From assembly GCA_010279815.1 (NCBI GenBank), contig QEOQ01000345.1:954217-1018216 (forward strand): DNA of 64,000 bases. The letters run 5' to 3'. Shown one piece after another: positions 62,738 to 64,000 of the stretch (positions within the stretch are counted from its first letter, which is position 1; the number at the start of each line of letters is the position of its first letter). Under the pieces are notes generated by a model. It had not been told where the DNA came from and made no database searches. It saw nothing but the letters and a program-made list of their open reading frames with translations. Origin of the DNA: Brachionus plicatilis (Eukaryota; Rotifera; Eurotatoria; Ploima; Brachionidae). The position numbers were made by a program, and so were the translations under genes.

Positions 62738-64000
62738 TGCATTTTTTTCAAATGGAAAATTAATAAATTATTTTTGAATTTATAAACTTTTGTAAAAGTA
62801 GTTTTAGATGTGCACTTACAATGAAAAATTAAGATGTAAAGAATTAGGAATGGATTTTTGTTTTAAAAATATTTTTTTTAATTTAACATTATTTGGAGTA
62901 GGCATGATGAGTTTAAAATAGAATTGTAATTGTTTTAAAAATTTTAACAAAATTTTATTTATTTTAGTTTACAAAATTTTTTACTAGCATTATGATTATT
63001 ATGGTAACACTTGCTTTTTTTCTAAATTTAATTTTGAATTTATCAAGTCAAATGACAATTCCGAAAAGAAATTATTATTTGAAAGTTTCGATCTTAAAAA
63101 AAAATTAAAATGATCTTAAAAATCTTTTCAATTTAAAAAAAATATATATAACAGTTTAAAGTGTGAAATTTTATTTAGTTTTCAAAAATAAATAGCTGTT
63201 TTTAATGAATTTTTTTGGCATCTTCTAGACTCATGAATTAATTTAATTAAGTGATAGTTTGTTTCTTTAATCAACTCTAGTAAAAAACAAGAAGGTAGTT
63301 GCTATCAACCAGCTTTTGTCAGATTATACTAAGAAAATTTGTAAATATAAGATATTCATTAGCGAGGTCCGACAGCAAATTTTATATTATAAAAAGCCAT
63401 TATTTTAATTGATGAAATATTCAATATTTCAATTAATTAAAGCAATTAAATGTTTTTTCGATTTTTTTCTAAATATTTCAATTTTAAAAACGAGCTTGTC
63501 CAGTCAATCAAATTAGAAAAAATTAATTAAATTTAATTTCTGGATATTTAAGTTAAATAAAATAAAATATTTTTAATATTAAAAGTTTTTAATTTAATTG
63601 ATAAAATTAAAATCAAAAAAATCTTTTAATTACAAAATAACACAACATGCAATGTAGGACAAAAATGTTGACAGTTTAGTTTTATCTTCTAGAGAAATTG
63701 TACTTGAACTTGAAGTTTTCTACTTTTAAATTTTAATATTAACTTTCAGTTCATTCATTTATTCATATTTTATTTTATTTTTGTAAAAATAATATTGAAG
63801 CAAGAAAAACGATTAGCTTTTAAGAAAATATTCAACTTTTAAGCTGATCAAAAATCAACTTGCAAAATTATTGTTTAACTCTAATTTTCTTAATTATCCT
63901 TACCATGGAAAATTAAGCAGATGGGAGTTGCACAACTTTAACCAAATTAATAAAAAAAATTATTTTTCAAAATTAAATTGCTATGGGCTATTGGGTATTG
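62738..64000. other. Upstream flank of the ABCC10-like gene
   Basis: This 1.26-kb AT-rich flank holds no supported ORF. The transporter promoter should lie in its left part, but no specific element stands out. Confidence 0.4.

Overview
This is AT-rich nuclear DNA from a small protostome animal. It carries introns mostly 49-60 bp long with GT..AG ends, a few large introns, many decayed DNA transposons, and metazoan genes (CFAP221, MANF, DPH7, a SENP protease, glutaminyl cyclase, an ABCC10-like transporter). A monogonont rotifer is my best guess; this is an inference from style, not proof. Nearly all host genes lie on the minus strand. Exon structures were read by eye from splice sites and reading phase.

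Layout. 1-3.1 kb: transposon remnants, including a TA-flanked inverted-repeat element. 3.17-3.49 kb: a small secreted ten-cysteine protein. 3.8-13.0 kb: CFAP221 (12 exons, about 997 aa), with a 2.1-kb inverted-repeat transposon in intron 8 and the MANF gene nested on the opposite strand in intron 3. 14.3-15.7 kb: a dead non-LTR reverse transcriptase interrupted by a near-perfect 352-bp hairpin element. 17.8-21.5 kb: a two-exon gene for a disordered protein with a YAP-like TEAD-binding Omega-loop motif. 21.5-26 kb: gene-poor.

26-38 kb is dense. A hypothetical ORF and a secreted Thr-rich mini-mucin lie on the plus strand. On the minus strand come SENP, RNA-ligase-like B, DPH7 and RNA-ligase-like A, head to tail with gaps of only 71-185 bp. 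The two ligase-like paralogues flank DPH7. They carry an ordered nucleotidyltransferase signature (KANG, FEI, EGVV, LKKK) that I consider the most interesting system in the window.

39.8-45 kb: very large low-complexity repeat proteins (probably one gene) with a Cys-rich head, GPSG repeats, PFGSSKPLG repeats and PGFGDDFGK repeats. 48.2-53.5 kb: two tandem glutaminyl-peptide cyclotransferase genes around a 137-base assembly gap. 53.7-62.7 kb: a full-length ABCC10/MRP7-like ABC transporter (four exons, about 1502 aa). The final 1.2 kb shows no gene.
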